Assembly (NCBI GenBank): GCA_022842785.1
Contig: JALHOW010000003.1
Span: 682,001-746,000, forward strand
DNA from: Hyphomicrobiaceae bacterium
Lineage (GTDB): Bacteria > Pseudomonadota > Alphaproteobacteria > Rhizobiales > Hyphomicrobiaceae
DNA: 64,000 bases
Reading direction: 5' to 3'
Made by a program: the position numbers and the translations under genes. The notes beneath the pieces were generated by a model that was not told where the DNA came from, did no database searches, and saw only the letters and a list, made by a program, of their open reading frames with translations. Of this stretch, positions 9,434-18,288 are shown in pieces (the first letter of the stretch is position 1; every line of letters starts with the position of its first letter).

Positions 9434-9519
9434 TCAGTTCGCCCCCTCCAGCAACAGGCTCTTTTCAGTTGGCGCCTTCAAGCAGGCGGCTTTTGTTAAT
9501 TGGCGCCTTCAAGCAGGCG
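9434..9519. repeat. 31-bp tandem repeat, three copies, duplicating the 3' end of the dehydrogenase gene
   Basis: Units begin at 9434, 9465 and 9496, a period of exactly 31 bp. The unit at 9496 is the real end of the acyl-CoA dehydrogenase gene (…RLLEGAN-stop). The two downstream units read SRLLEGAN-stop and SLLLEGAN-stop on the minus strand. The unit at 9465 is nearly identical to the gene end, and the distal unit has diverged. This looks like slippage duplication of a gene terminus. Confidence 0.75.
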
Positions 9520-11166
9520 CCGGGCGATAACCTGCGCCTGGATCTCGGCCGCGCCCTCGAAGATGTTCAGAATGCGGGCGTCACAAAGCACGCGCGACAC
9601 CGGATATTCCAAGGCGAAGCCGTTGCCGCCATGGATCTGTAGGGCATTGTCCGCGTTGGCCCAGGCAATGCGCGCAGCGAGCAGCTTAGCCATGCCCGCT
9701 TCGAGGTCGCAGCGCCGGCCCTCGTCCTTCTCGCGCGCCGCGTAGTAGGTGATCTGGCGCGCGATCATGGTCTCGACGGCCATCATCGCGATCTTGTTGG
9801 CGACGCGTGGGAAAGCATAGATCGGCTTGCCGAACTGCACGCGCTCGAGCGCGTACTTGAGTGCGAGATCCATGGCCGACTGCGCCACGCCGACCGCGCG
9901 GGCCGCCGTCTGGATGCGCGCCGACTCGAATGTCGCCATGAGCTGCTTGAAGCCCTGCCCCTCGGCACCACCGAGAAGCTGGCTCTCCGGCACCTCGAAG
10001 CCGTCGAAGGAAATGTCGAACTCCTTCATGCCACGATAGCCGAGCACCTCGATCTCGCCGCCCGTCATGCCCTCGGCTGGAAATGGATTGTCGTCCGTTC
10101 CGCGCGGCTTCTCGGCGAGCAGCATGGAGAGCCCCTTGTAGCCGGGCTCATTGGGGTTCGTGCGCACGAGCAGCGTCATGACATCAGCACGCGCGGGATG
10201 CGTGATCCAGGTCTTCTGCCCGAAGACCTTGTAGACATCGCCATGCTTCTCCGCGCGCGTCTTGAGCGAGGCGAGGTCCGAGCCCGTGTTCGGCTCGGTG
10301 AAAACGGCCGTCGGCAGGATCTCGCCCGCCGCGATCGGCCCGAGATATTTGGCCTTCTGCTCATCCGTGCCGTTCTGGAGGATCAATTCGCCCGCGATCT
10401 CCGAGCGCGTGCCGAGAGAGCCGACGCCGATGTAGCCGCGCGACAGCTCCTCCGAGACGAGGCACATGCTCTCCTTGCCGAGGCCGAGCCCGCCGTGCTC
10501 CTCCGGGATGGTCAGGCCGAACACGCCCATCGCGCTCATCTCGGCGATCACCTCGAGCGGGATGTACTCGTTCTTGAGGTGCCACTCGTGTGCGTCGGGA
10601 ATGACCTTCTCGACGGCGAACTTGCGCATTTCCTCGCGCATGGCGGCGAGCGTCTCGTCGAGACCCGTATCGCCGAACGTCGTCGCACCCGGCTGGTCCG
10701 CAATCAGAGCCGCAATGCGCGCCTTCACGTCATCCGTAAAGCCGCTCTCCACGAGTTCCACCACGGCGGGTTCCGCCATGAAACGCGCGACCTCTGCAGC
10801 CGGAATGCCGAGCTGGCCCGGGCGTACGATCTCGCCCTGGCTCATGGGAATGCCGCCGCCGATCTGCGCGAGGTACTCGCCGAACGCCGCCCCGAGCAGA
10901 AGCCGCTCCATCTCGCCGGCTCGCCCCTCGGCTTCGAGGCGTTGAGCCCAGCCAAGTATCTGCCTCAGGGCCTCGACATACGTCGCAAGCCACGCGAGCC
11001 CGTGAAGTGCGTGCTGCGCGCTATCCCCACGCCCGGCTGCAGCCGACTTCGCGCCAACCGAGGACTTGGCGAGTTGCATCAGCCGCTCCGCGGCTGCGAG
11101 AGCACTGGCACAAGCATCGAACTTTGCTGCGGACGACGAAGGCGCGGCGGCGCGTTGGGTGGCCAT
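9496..11166 (-). CDS. mcd: Acyl-CoA dehydrogenase, probable (2S)-methylsuccinyl-CoA dehydrogenase
   Basis: A 556-aa FAD enzyme. The C-terminal two-thirds is a standard acyl-CoA dehydrogenase core: LTIPEEHGGLGLG, AVFTEPNTGSDLASLKT, KTWITHPARADVMTLLVRT, ARAVGVAQSAMDLALKYA, and QIHGGNGFALEYPVSR. It is preceded by about 170 residues of Ala-rich helix. That extension and the total length fit Mcd of the ethylmalonyl-CoA pathway (methylsuccinyl-CoA to mesaconyl-CoA, used in C2 assimilation). The assignment is by architecture; other long acyl-CoA dehydrogenases remain possible. pccB of linked propionyl-CoA metabolism is also in the window. The ATG at 11166 is chosen because the 83 codons upstream have no family character. 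Confidence 0.78.
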   Translation of the reverse strand: MATQRAAAPSSSAAKFDACASALAAAERLMQLAKSSVGAKSAAAGRGDSAQHALHGLAWLATYVEALRQILGWAQRLEAEGRAGEMERLLLGAAFGEYLAQIGGGIPMSQGEIVRPGQLGIPAAEVARFMAEPAVVELVESGFTDDVKARIAALIADQPGATTFGDTGLDETLAAMREEMRKFAVEKVIPDAHEWHLKNEYIPLEVIAEMSAMGVFGLTIPEEHGGLGLGKESMCLVSEELSRGYIGVGSLGTRSEIAGELILQNGTDEQKAKYLGPIAAGEILPTAVFTEPNTGSDLASLKTRAEKHGDVYKVFGQKTWITHPARADVMTLLVRTNPNEPGYKGLSMLLAEKPRGTDDNPFPAEGMTGGEIEVLGYRGMKEFDISFDGFEVPESQLLGGAEGQGFKQLMATFESARIQTAARAVGVAQSAMDLALKYALERVQFGKPIYAFPRVANKIAMMAVETMIARQITYYAAREKDEGRRCDLEAGMAKLLAARIAWANADNALQIHGGNGFALEYPVSRVLCDARILNIFEGAAEIQAQVIARRLLEGAN

Positions 11167-11272
11167 ACGAGGATCTCTGTCAGGACGTGAAATGGGAATA
11201 CTGCGCTGCACAATAGTGGGTTTGCGCGCTCGCGCAATCCCGCCAACTGATGGAAAATTCGTCGCGATCCGC

Positions 11273-12466
11273 CTAACGGCGATCGCGCGCCAGCTCATCG
11301 AAGATGCGCGCGAACTCGACGGCGCCCGGCCGCTTCTCGTTGACACGCATCCGCTGCTCGAGCGCGGCCAGCAGCTCGGCGCCATTCTTCTCGCGGACGA
11401 TCGTGTTGCGGCCATAGGCGGCGCGCGAGAAGAAGTTCGTCGTCGGCATCCGACGCCCGATCGGCGTCATCATCTCGAGACCTGTTCCCGGCCCCGCGAG
11501 GTTCATCAGCTCGAGTTCCGGGCCGGAGAGCGACGTGCGGCCGGCCTGCAGACCGTGGTCCAGCACGCCGCGCAGCTTGATGACCTGCAGCCATGGCCCG
11601 ACATCAGGATCGAGGTTGAGGGCGTGAATGCCCTGCCCGCGCGGCGTATTGCCGAGCGCCACGTGCCGTCCCCACTGATAGGGCACAGATTTAGCCGCCC
11701 GCACCATCTTGCGGACGATCGCCGCCTTGCGCTTGAGGTACGCCGCGCGTCCCGGCGAGACTTTGCGTGCCGTTTCCTCGAGCCTGTTGACGAACGACGG
11801 GCCATGCTTGGCGACCTCGTTCACCGAATTGCCGGCGAGAAGCTGCGCATAGCCGAGCGCGGTCGAGATCGGGCGGCCTTTGCGCGTATCGGGATCGATG
11901 CCAGCCTGCATGTCGTAGACGCCACGACCGCCGGTCTCGAGCGAATAGACGTCGATCACCTGCGCCTTGGTCAGGCCGACGCGCAAGGCTTCCTGCGCAT
12001 AGCGCCGCTTGAACTCGCGTTCGGGAACGGCTGCGGGCACATAACCGTACTGCGACTTAGCTGCCGCCAGAAAATCATGCAGCCCCGCAATCTCCGTGTC
12101 GGGACGCGGCGGCCTCAGATCGGCAATGATCTTCGCCACATCAGTGGGCAGCGGCGGCCCCTCGTACTGTGGCGGCTGGTCCGGCACGTAGTCTGCCGCC
12201 GAGAAGGCAGTGCCCGATGCGCGTTTGCGCCGGCGACCTTCGCGCAGGGAATCGACTTCGGCCCAGTACACGTCGAGCCTGCGATCGAACGGCGCGCGGG
12301 CCGCGAGATAGGCTTGATAGGCGGTGAGCTGTCGCTGATTGAGCTTTGCAGCGAGGTCGTCAGGAACGCGTTGGGCTGCCGCCGCGAGAGATGCGCCACC
12401 GAGCGCGAGCATAAACAGACATGCTCCCGCGCTGGCTCGAAATGCCCTGAGCCGCCAGCCATTCAT
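11273..12466 (-). CDS. Secreted protein of unknown function
   Basis: A 397-aa protein I do not recognise. It has a Sec-type signal peptide (Arg-rich start, ACLFMLALGGASLAAAAQ). The body contains VYSLETGGRGVYDMQ followed by ALGYAQLLAGNSV. That Glu-containing stretch followed by a GYxQLL-type motif resembles the active-site region of lysozyme-like or lytic transglycosylase folds; this is only suggestive. The ATG at 12466 has a strong GGAGGGAG upstream; the ORF could start 14 codons earlier but without such a site. It lies between mcd and the Kef-type antiporter on the same strand. Confidence 0.7.
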   Translation of the reverse strand: MNGWRLRAFRASAGACLFMLALGGASLAAAAQRVPDDLAAKLNQRQLTAYQAYLAARAPFDRRLDVYWAEVDSLREGRRRKRASGTAFSAADYVPDQPPQYEGPPLPTDVAKIIADLRPPRPDTEIAGLHDFLAAAKSQYGYVPAAVPEREFKRRYAQEALRVGLTKAQVIDVYSLETGGRGVYDMQAGIDPDTRKGRPISTALGYAQLLAGNSVNEVAKHGPSFVNRLEETARKVSPGRAAYLKRKAAIVRKMVRAAKSVPYQWGRHVALGNTPRGQGIHALNLDPDVGPWLQVIKLRGVLDHGLQAGRTSLSGPELELMNLAGPGTGLEMMTPIGRRMPTTNFFSRAAYGRNTIVREKNGAELLAALEQRMRVNEKRPGAVEFARIFDELARDRR

Positions 12467-12560
12467 GCAGCCAATCTCCCTCCGCTCCCTCGATGTCCCG
12501 CGCCACACGGGCTTTCGACGGCCCCTACCGGAAGGATTGGCCCATTATGTGGCATCCGAG

Positions 12561-14330
12561 CTAAGTCGCGTCTTCGCCACGGCGCTGCGCAATGGGAATA
12601 TTCCCCATGAGAAGTGCGCGCCCGGCATATAGGCCGCCACTCAGCTCGAGATCGAAGCGCTCGGCATCGCGCCGCCGGAACTCGGCGATAACATCCCCGG
12701 CCTCCTCCTGTTCGTCCCCGAGTTTGACCAGCGCCTCCTCGGCCATGGCGAGTGCCGATTCGAATGTCTCGCGGATCTGGTAGTCCACGCCCGCGTGCAT
12801 GAGCTCGATCGAGGTCGTGCGGTCGAACGAGCGCGCAAATACCGGCACGAGCGGGAACTCCGCCTTCGCGATCTCGGCGATCTTCTTGGTCTCGGCGGGC
12901 TTGTCGATCGCGATGATAATCGCTCGCGCCGTTTCCGCGCCTGCCGCGTGGAGGATGTCGAGACGCGTACCGTCACCGTAATGAACCTTGAACCCGAAAT
13001 CTGCACCGTCCCGGATGCTTTCGGTGTCCGTCTCGATGAACGAGATCGTATGGCCGCGCGCCAGCAATGGCTGGCTGACGATCTGTCCGAAACGGCCGAA
13101 GCCGATGATCAGAATGTTGCTCTTGAGTCCATCGGGCGCTTCCACGCCATCCATCGACTGTGCCGTCGGTGTCATGAGCCGATCGTGCAGAATGATCATG
13201 AGCGGTGTCAGCACCATCGAGATGATGATGACGGCCGTAAGGATGGCATTCTTCTCACCCGAGAGCAGTCCGACGCTGGTCGCCGCCGCATAAAGGACAA
13301 AAGCGAACTCGCCGCCCTGGCACATGATCACCGCACGCTCGAGCCCCTCGCGGTGGCCACTTCTCAGAAGGCGCGCGACGCCGTAGATGCCGGCGAACTT
13401 CAGGACCATGTACGAGACGACACTGGTCAGCACGAGAAGCCAGTTGCTGGCGATCACCGCAAGATCGAGCGCCATGCCCACGCCGAGGAAGAAGAGGCCG
13501 AGCAGCAGTCCGCGAAATGGTTCGATGTCGGCTTCGAGCTGATGACGGAACGACGATTCCGACAGCAGCACGCCTGCCAGAAATGCCCCCATGGCCATCG
13601 ACAGGCCGCCAAGCTGTAGCGCCAGTGCCGAGCCAAGCACGACGAGCAGAGCCGCCGCGGTGAGCACCTCGCGCGCCTTGGCATTCGCGAGGACGCTGAA
13701 CATCGGATTGAGCAGATACCGCCCGACCACGATGAGCCCCAGGATCGAGGCAATGCCGACGCCGACCGCCGTCAGGCGATCCGCCAGCGTCGCGTCGGCG
13801 CCGCCCGGCGCGAGAAACGCGACGAGTGCCAGGAGCGGCACGATGGCGAGATCCTCGAGCAGCAGCACCGACACCATGCGCTGCCCCTTCGGCGTCGAAA
13901 GATCGCCGCGCTCCTCCAGGACCTGCATGACGATCGCGGTCGAGGTCAGCACGAAGCCGGCGGCGGCAACGAAGGAAACGCCCAGCGGAAAGCCCATGGC
14001 GACGCCGGCGAACGAGAGCAGGACGCTGCACACGCCGACCTGCAGCACCCCGAGCCCAAAGATCTCTGCCTTGAGCCCCCACAGGCGCGAGGGCTCCATC
14101 TCGAGGCCGACGATGAAGAGGAACATGACCACGCCGAGTTCAGCGACGTGGATGATGGCCTGTGGATCGGAGAAGAGCCCGAGGCCGAACGGGCCGATGA
14201 CCAGCCCAGCTGCCAGATAGCCAAGCACCGAGCCGAGCCCGAGACGCTTGAAAATGGGCACGGCGACCACCGCTGCCCCAAGCAACGAAACGATCTTTAC
14301 GAGGTCGGGGCCGGACGCCTCTGCTGCCAT
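12561..14330 (-). CDS. Monovalent cation:proton antiporter-2 (CPA2, KefB/KefC type) with TrkA-N domain
   Basis: A 589-aa inner-membrane protein. About 12 hydrophobic segments occupy residues 10-380 (LGSVLGYLAAGLVIGPFG and HVAELGVVMFLFIVGLEME are typical). The ion-site region reads VLLLEDLAIVPLL. A cytosolic Rossmann domain begins near residue 405 with NILIIGFGRFGQIVSQPLL, the TrkA-N/RCK NAD-binding motif, so transport is probably gated by nucleotide or glutathione adducts. It follows a small membrane-protein gene by 10 bp and is likely cotranscribed with it. Confidence 0.93.
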   Translation of the reverse strand: MAAEASGPDLVKIVSLLGAAVVAVPIFKRLGLGSVLGYLAAGLVIGPFGLGLFSDPQAIIHVAELGVVMFLFIVGLEMEPSRLWGLKAEIFGLGVLQVGVCSVLLSFAGVAMGFPLGVSFVAAAGFVLTSTAIVMQVLEERGDLSTPKGQRMVSVLLLEDLAIVPLLALVAFLAPGGADATLADRLTAVGVGIASILGLIVVGRYLLNPMFSVLANAKAREVLTAAALLVVLGSALALQLGGLSMAMGAFLAGVLLSESSFRHQLEADIEPFRGLLLGLFFLGVGMALDLAVIASNWLLVLTSVVSYMVLKFAGIYGVARLLRSGHREGLERAVIMCQGGEFAFVLYAAATSVGLLSGEKNAILTAVIIISMVLTPLMIILHDRLMTPTAQSMDGVEAPDGLKSNILIIGFGRFGQIVSQPLLARGHTISFIETDTESIRDGADFGFKVHYGDGTRLDILHAAGAETARAIIIAIDKPAETKKIAEIAKAEFPLVPVFARSFDRTTSIELMHAGVDYQIRETFESALAMAEEALVKLGDEQEEAGDVIAEFRRRDAERFDLELSGGLYAGRALLMGNIPIAQRRGEDAT

Positions 14331-14340
14331 TCTTGCTTTC

Positions 14341-14619
14341 TCAGCGCCGTCGTCCCGGCTGTGTGCGCTTCATGATCAAGGCCGCCACCGCCGCCGGAAC
14401 ACCGAAGCTTATGGCGAAAACCGGAAGCTCCTGCAACACAGTGTACCCTGCATGCTGGACGCCGATCCACACGTTCACGAGAGTAAGCGCCAGCCATACC
14501 GGAATGAAGGCCTTTGCCGCAACTCCGAGAATGCCGCGATCCGGGTCCCAGAAGCGCCCCAGCAGGAGGAACAGGCCGAGAAGCACGAAGCCTCCCGCAG
14601 TAACCATTATCAAATGCAT
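14341..14619 (-). CDS. Small inner-membrane protein of unknown function
   Basis: A 92-aa protein with three hydrophobic stretches: MVTAGGFVLLGLFLLLG, AFIPVWLALTLVNVWIGV, and VFAISFGVPAAVAALI. The C terminus is basic (KRTQPGRRR). The ATG at 14619 (MHLIMV) has GAGGG six bases upstream; seven further codons are open upstream without a site. The gene stops 10 bp before the Kef-type antiporter, so an accessory or unrelated role in the same transcript is possible. I recognise no named family with confidence. Confidence 0.65.
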   Translation of the reverse strand: MHLIMVTAGGFVLLGLFLLLGRFWDPDRGILGVAAKAFIPVWLALTLVNVWIGVQHAGYTVLQELPVFAISFGVPAAVAALIMKRTQPGRRR

Positions 14620-14689
14620 GCAAGGCCCTCGTAAGCCCACGGATCAATCGCCGCGGGCAATACGATTGTCTGGATTGGGGGTCAAGCTC

Positions 14690-15463
14690 TCACTTCGTGG
14701 TGTAGCCGCCATTCACAAGGACGGTCTGGCCGGTCATCCACCACCCGTCTGAAACCAGAAGGCGAATGTACGGAATGATATCCTCGATGTCGGTGAGACC
14801 GGTCTTGGAGAAGGGCGACAGCGCTGCCGCCGTCTTGTGGTAGGCGACCGCATCGGCGCCCTCGGCCGGGTAGAAAAATGGCGTGTCCATTGGGCCGGGG
14901 CCGATCGCGGTGACGGAGATACCCCGGGCGCCGAACTCCTTGGCCGCAGCGCGCGTGTAGTGCTCAACCGGCGCCTTGCCACCGGCGTAGGCTGCATAGA
15001 ATGGCGTGAAGGCGCCGAGAAGCGATGTGACGAGCGTCACCAGCTTGCCGTTGTCATTGAGCGTCCTGCCGGCTTCCTTGATGAAGAAGAAGGCCGACTT
15101 GGAGTTGACCGCGCTCATATCGTCGAACTCGGCTTCGCTGATCTCTGCGATGGGCTTCTTGAGGACTTTCCCAACCGTGTTGATCGCGATGTCGATGCCG
15201 CCCATGGCCGCTTTGGCATCGGTAAAAAGCTTCTCCACGGCAGCGGCGCCGGTCAGGTCACCCTGAAACGCGAAGGCCGAAGCACCGGCCGCCTTCACAT
15301 CCGCGACCGTGGCATCGGCAGCGGCTTTGGTCGCCGCGCTGTTGTAGTGAACGGCGACGGCCTTGGCGCCGTGCGCCGCGAGATCGCGAGCGATGAGCCC
15401 GCCCAGATTCTTGGCACCGCCGGCGATAAGAGCCGTCTTTCCCTTGATGCTGTGATCGGCCAA
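14690..15463 (-). CDS. SDR family oxidoreductase
   Basis: A classical short-chain dehydrogenase with an N-terminal Rossmann motif (ALIAGGAKNLGG, residues 12-23), the INTVGK segment in place of NNAG, Ser in LVTSLLGAF, and Tyr/Lys in AYAGGKAPVEHY (YxxxK). The C-terminal MTGQTVLVNGGYTTK is typical. The likely start is a TTG at 15463 (LADHSIKGK) with GGGAG upstream. An ATG at 15532 gives 23 more residues without SDR character and would overlap the divergent promoter. The gene is divergent from a lysR regulator, the usual arrangement for a target gene. Confidence 0.87.
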   Translation of the reverse strand: MADHSIKGKTALIAGGAKNLGGLIARDLAAHGAKAVAVHYNSAATKAAADATVADVKAAGASAFAFQGDLTGAAAVEKLFTDAKAAMGGIDIAINTVGKVLKKPIAEISEAEFDDMSAVNSKSAFFFIKEAGRTLNDNGKLVTLVTSLLGAFTPFYAAYAGGKAPVEHYTRAAAKEFGARGISVTAIGPGPMDTPFFYPAEGADAVAYHKTAAALSPFSKTGLTDIEDIIPYIRLLVSDGWWMTGQTVLVNGGYTTK

Positions 15464-15563
15464 GTCCGCATCTCCCTTCGACACATAGCCGCGCCATGCG
15501 GCCTTTCTCCGGGAGAAGTTATCGTTTAACACTGCTGGATAAATCCCGCACTTTCGACATTAC

Positions 15564-15582
15564 TGTTCGGTGATAGAGAACA
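15564..15582. promoter_or_regulatory. Candidate LysR operator between the SDR gene and lysR
   Basis: TGTTC-N9-GAACA is a perfect inverted repeat with arms at 15564-15568 and 15578-15582. It is 12 bp before the lysR ATG and 100 bp before the SDR TTG. Its position fits an autoregulatory recognition site for the adjacent LysR protein. Confidence 0.5.
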
Positions 15583-15593
15583 ATTGACCTCAC

Positions 15594-16493
15594 ATGGACC
15601 GGATTGACCTCTTCCGCATCTTCGCTCGCGTCGCCGAATGCGCCAGCTTCACCCAAGCCGCGAATACGCTTGGCCTGCCGCGGTCGTCCGTATCCACGGC
15701 CATCCAAGAGCTCGAAGTACGGATCGGCACGCGCCTGCTCAACCGGACGACACGCCGTGTCACCCTCACGCATGACGGCACCGCATTCCTCGAGCGATGC
15801 CTTCGTCTGCTCGCCGACATCGAGGAAACGGAGACATTCTTCCGCAAATCTTCAGCGCGCGTCGGCGGCAAGCTGCGCGTTGATGTTCCAGGGCGGATCG
15901 GGCGCCTCGTCATCGCACCGGAGCTGCCGGCCTTCCTCACCCGCTATCCCGAGCTGCAAATTGAGCTCGGCGTCACGGACCGGACGGTCAACCTCATCGA
16001 GGACAATGTCGACTGTGCCATCCGTGTCGGTCAGCTCGGCGACTCGACATTGGTCGCGCGCCGCATCGCCGACCTCGACCTCATCAACTGCGTAAGCCCC
16101 GCCTACATCGAAGCCCATGGGACGCCGCACGGACCAGACGATCTCGATCGGCATAAGGCCGTCCTCTACGCATCTCCATCCACCGGGCGCATCGAAGAGT
16201 GGGAATGGCTCGAGGGCAAAACGGTGCGCACGCGCCCCATGCCTGGCAACGTGATTGTGAATGGGGCCGAGGCCTACATCGCCTGTGCAATCGCTGGTCT
16301 CGGATTGATCCAGATACCCGCCTACGACGTCCGCGATCATCTTGCCGCTGGCACGCTGGTCGAGGTCATGTCCGGCCATCGCGCCGCGCCCTTGCAGATG
16401 ACACTGCTCTACCCGCACCGGCGGCATCTTTCGCGCCGGCTCCAGGTCTTCATCGAGTGGGTGGTCCCGCTCCTTCAGGAACGCGTCGCCTGA
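15594..16493 (+). CDS. LysR family transcriptional regulator
   Basis: A 299-aa regulator. The N-terminal winged helix-turn-helix covers residues 1-60 (FARVAECASFTQAANTLGL, then SSVSTAIQELEVRIG), with the wing RTTRRVTLTHDG. A linker helix and a type-2 periplasmic-binding-like effector domain follow (KLRVDVPGRIGRLVIAPEL, DCAIRVGQL, PAYIEAHG). It is transcribed away from the SDR gene and probably controls it and itself through the inverted repeat in between. The inducer is unknown. Confidence 0.93.
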   Translation: MDRIDLFRIFARVAECASFTQAANTLGLPRSSVSTAIQELEVRIGTRLLNRTTRRVTLTHDGTAFLERCLRLLADIEETETFFRKSSARVGGKLRVDVPGRIGRLVIAPELPAFLTRYPELQIELGVTDRTVNLIEDNVDCAIRVGQLGDSTLVARRIADLDLINCVSPAYIEAHGTPHGPDDLDRHKAVLYASPSTGRIEEWEWLEGKTVRTRPMPGNVIVNGAEAYIACAIAGLGLIQIPAYDVRDHLAAGTLVEVMSGHRAAPLQMTLLYPHRRHLSRRLQVFIEWVVPLLQERVA

Positions 16494-16505
16494 CACTACA
16501 GCCGC

Positions 16506-17729
16506 CTAGCCGCGCGGTTTCACGTCCAGCGCCGGCGCAAGGATGATGAGGCCCGTCAGCGCCACGGCTGCCTGCACGCCGAACGCCGTCCGGTAGGCGA
16601 TCTCCGGTGGTGCACCGCCAACAGGCTCGAAACTGCCCACCACGAGGCCGAACACGAACTGAGCCGCCGCGATCGCGGTCATGATGCCCATGTTCGCGAT
16701 TGCAACGCCGCGTCCCATGAGCCGGCCCGGCACCAACCCGCGCCCCATGGCCATGGCTATAGTCGGGTAGGCGCTGCAGATGCTGACGATGACGAACAGG
16801 GTCGTGACGAACCACAGCGGCGGACGGCTCACGAGGGCCATGAGGGCGGCCGCCATCAGGATCAACGTGCCACCGACGAGCATGGGCAGCTTCAGCGAAT
16901 TCACGGCGCGTGCAACGCGGCCATAGAAGTAGTGCCCGCCGATCCCGCCGAGCGCCATGAGCAGCAACACGGAGCCCCGCTGTATGTCGTCGAGCGCGTG
17001 CATGTGCTTGAGATAGGGCGCGCCCCACACGCCTGACATCACGCTCGAGAAAGACATGGGCAGGCCGGCGACGAGCAGGCGGCCCATGCCGGGCTGGCGC
17101 ACAGCTTCGCGCACGCCCGCGAGCACCTCGCCGAACGTCTCCTTCCTTGTTGCACGCGGCGCATGGCCGGGTGGTGCATCGCGCACGACGAGCGCAAGAG
17201 CGAGTGTCAGCACAGCGACGGCGGCGGCAAAAAGCCAGTAGCTCTCCCGCCATCCGATGAGCACGATCAGCGCTGCCAGCGGCGCCGTCGCGCACAGATT
17301 ACCGACGGCAGCGAAACTATTGAGCGCAGCCGTTTGCGTCACGAAGCGATCGGTCGGTAGCCAGTTCGCCATCACGTAGAAGGCACCTGTGAAGGCGCCA
17401 GCCGTACCGATGCCCATGAGGATGCGCGCCAGCGTGAGCGTCTCGGGTGAACCGCCAGCAGCGAACAGCGCCGTCCCGAGCGCGGTGAAGACGAGCATGG
17501 TGCTCATGACCACGCGCCCGCCGAAGCGATCGAGCAGCATCCCGGTCGGGATCTGCATCAGTGCATAAGCAAAGAAGAGTGAACTCGCGATCGTCGAGAG
17601 CACAGCAGGCGAAAGCGCCATCTCGCGTTCGAGCTCGGGCGCCACCACGCCAAAGCTCTGGCGCAGAAAAAGATTGGCGAAGCCGAGCACGTAGAGCACG
17701 GCAAGGATTGGCAAAAAGGCGCGCGTCAC
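16506..17729 (-). CDS. MFS transporter (first of three)
   Basis: A 407-aa inner-membrane transporter with 12 predicted hydrophobic segments. The MFS loop 2-3 motif reads GMLLDRFGGRVVMS, and GTAGAFTGAFYVMANWL lies in segment 4. The start is a GTG at 17729 without a strong ribosome-binding site; no better in-frame start keeps the first membrane helix. It is convergent with lysR (12 bp apart) and divergent from the YdhR-like gene across 224 bp. The substrate cannot be inferred. Confidence 0.88.
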   Translation of the reverse strand: MTRAFLPILAVLYVLGFANLFLRQSFGVVAPELEREMALSPAVLSTIASSLFFAYALMQIPTGMLLDRFGGRVVMSTMLVFTALGTALFAAGGSPETLTLARILMGIGTAGAFTGAFYVMANWLPTDRFVTQTAALNSFAAVGNLCATAPLAALIVLIGWRESYWLFAAAVAVLTLALALVVRDAPPGHAPRATRKETFGEVLAGVREAVRQPGMGRLLVAGLPMSFSSVMSGVWGAPYLKHMHALDDIQRGSVLLLMALGGIGGHYFYGRVARAVNSLKLPMLVGGTLILMAAALMALVSRPPLWFVTTLFVIVSICSAYPTIAMAMGRGLVPGRLMGRGVAIANMGIMTAIAAAQFVFGLVVGSFEPVGGAPPEIAYRTAFGVQAAVALTGLIILAPALDVKPRG

Positions 17730-17953
17730 GGCAGCATCCAGACCAAGGCCATGCGCGCGGCGCCGGTCTCGATTGCGTACCCTGGACCAGCACGGAGCCG
17801 AACTTCCTTGCGCCGGCGGCGCCGATCGTCAATGCAGTGGATCACGTCCCCTCCGGCCCTCTGCCGCGCCTTGGCGCGGTCGCGGCGGATCCTATGATGT
17901 CGCCCCGCCACCGTTTCAGCAATCGCGACAACCCGCACCCAGGAGTGCACAGA

Positions 17954-18271
17954 ATGATTATCGCCGTGGTCCAGATTCCCATGCCGCAGCGCCCGCGCGA
18001 TGCCGCGATCGCGGCTCAGTCGAAGTCGGCGGCGACCTTCCGGGCACTCGGGGACAAGGGCCTTCTGCGCAAGGATTTCCTGAATGGGGAGGCGGGTGGC
18101 GGTGGCGTCTACTACTGGACGTCGCGGGAAGCCGCCGAAGCCTGGTTCAGCCCCGCATGGCGCGCCGAGGCCAAGGCGCGGTTCGGCGCCGAGCCGGTGA
18201 TCACCTACTACGAGAGCTACGTCACGGTGGACAACATCAAAGGCGAGACGATCGTCCGCGACAACGGCTGA
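17954..18271 (+). CDS. YdhR-like putative monooxygenase (ferredoxin-like alpha/beta barrel)
   Basis: A 105-aa cytosolic protein starting MIIAVVQIPMP at an ATG with AGGAG upstream. The ORF is open far upstream, but that part is antisense to the first MFS gene. Landmarks match the YdhR family: FRALGDKGLLRKDFLN, GGGGVYYWTSREAAEAWFSP, and PVITYYESYVTVDN. These dimeric barrels resemble ABM-type monooxygenases, but the true reaction is unsettled. It starts a three-gene run with two MFS genes (17 bp and 4 bp gaps). Confidence 0.82.
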   Translation: MIIAVVQIPMPQRPRDAAIAAQSKSAATFRALGDKGLLRKDFLNGEAGGGGVYYWTSREAAEAWFSPAWRAEAKARFGAEPVITYYESYVTVDNIKGETIVRDNG

Positions 18272-18288
18272 GAGGCATCCGACGCCGC

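Noticed and set aside
7938-9530. A 530-codon plus-strand frame opposite the P450 gene
   Set aside because: Antisense of an unmistakable P450 with an intact haem loop; composition is Arg/His-rich as expected for a shadow.
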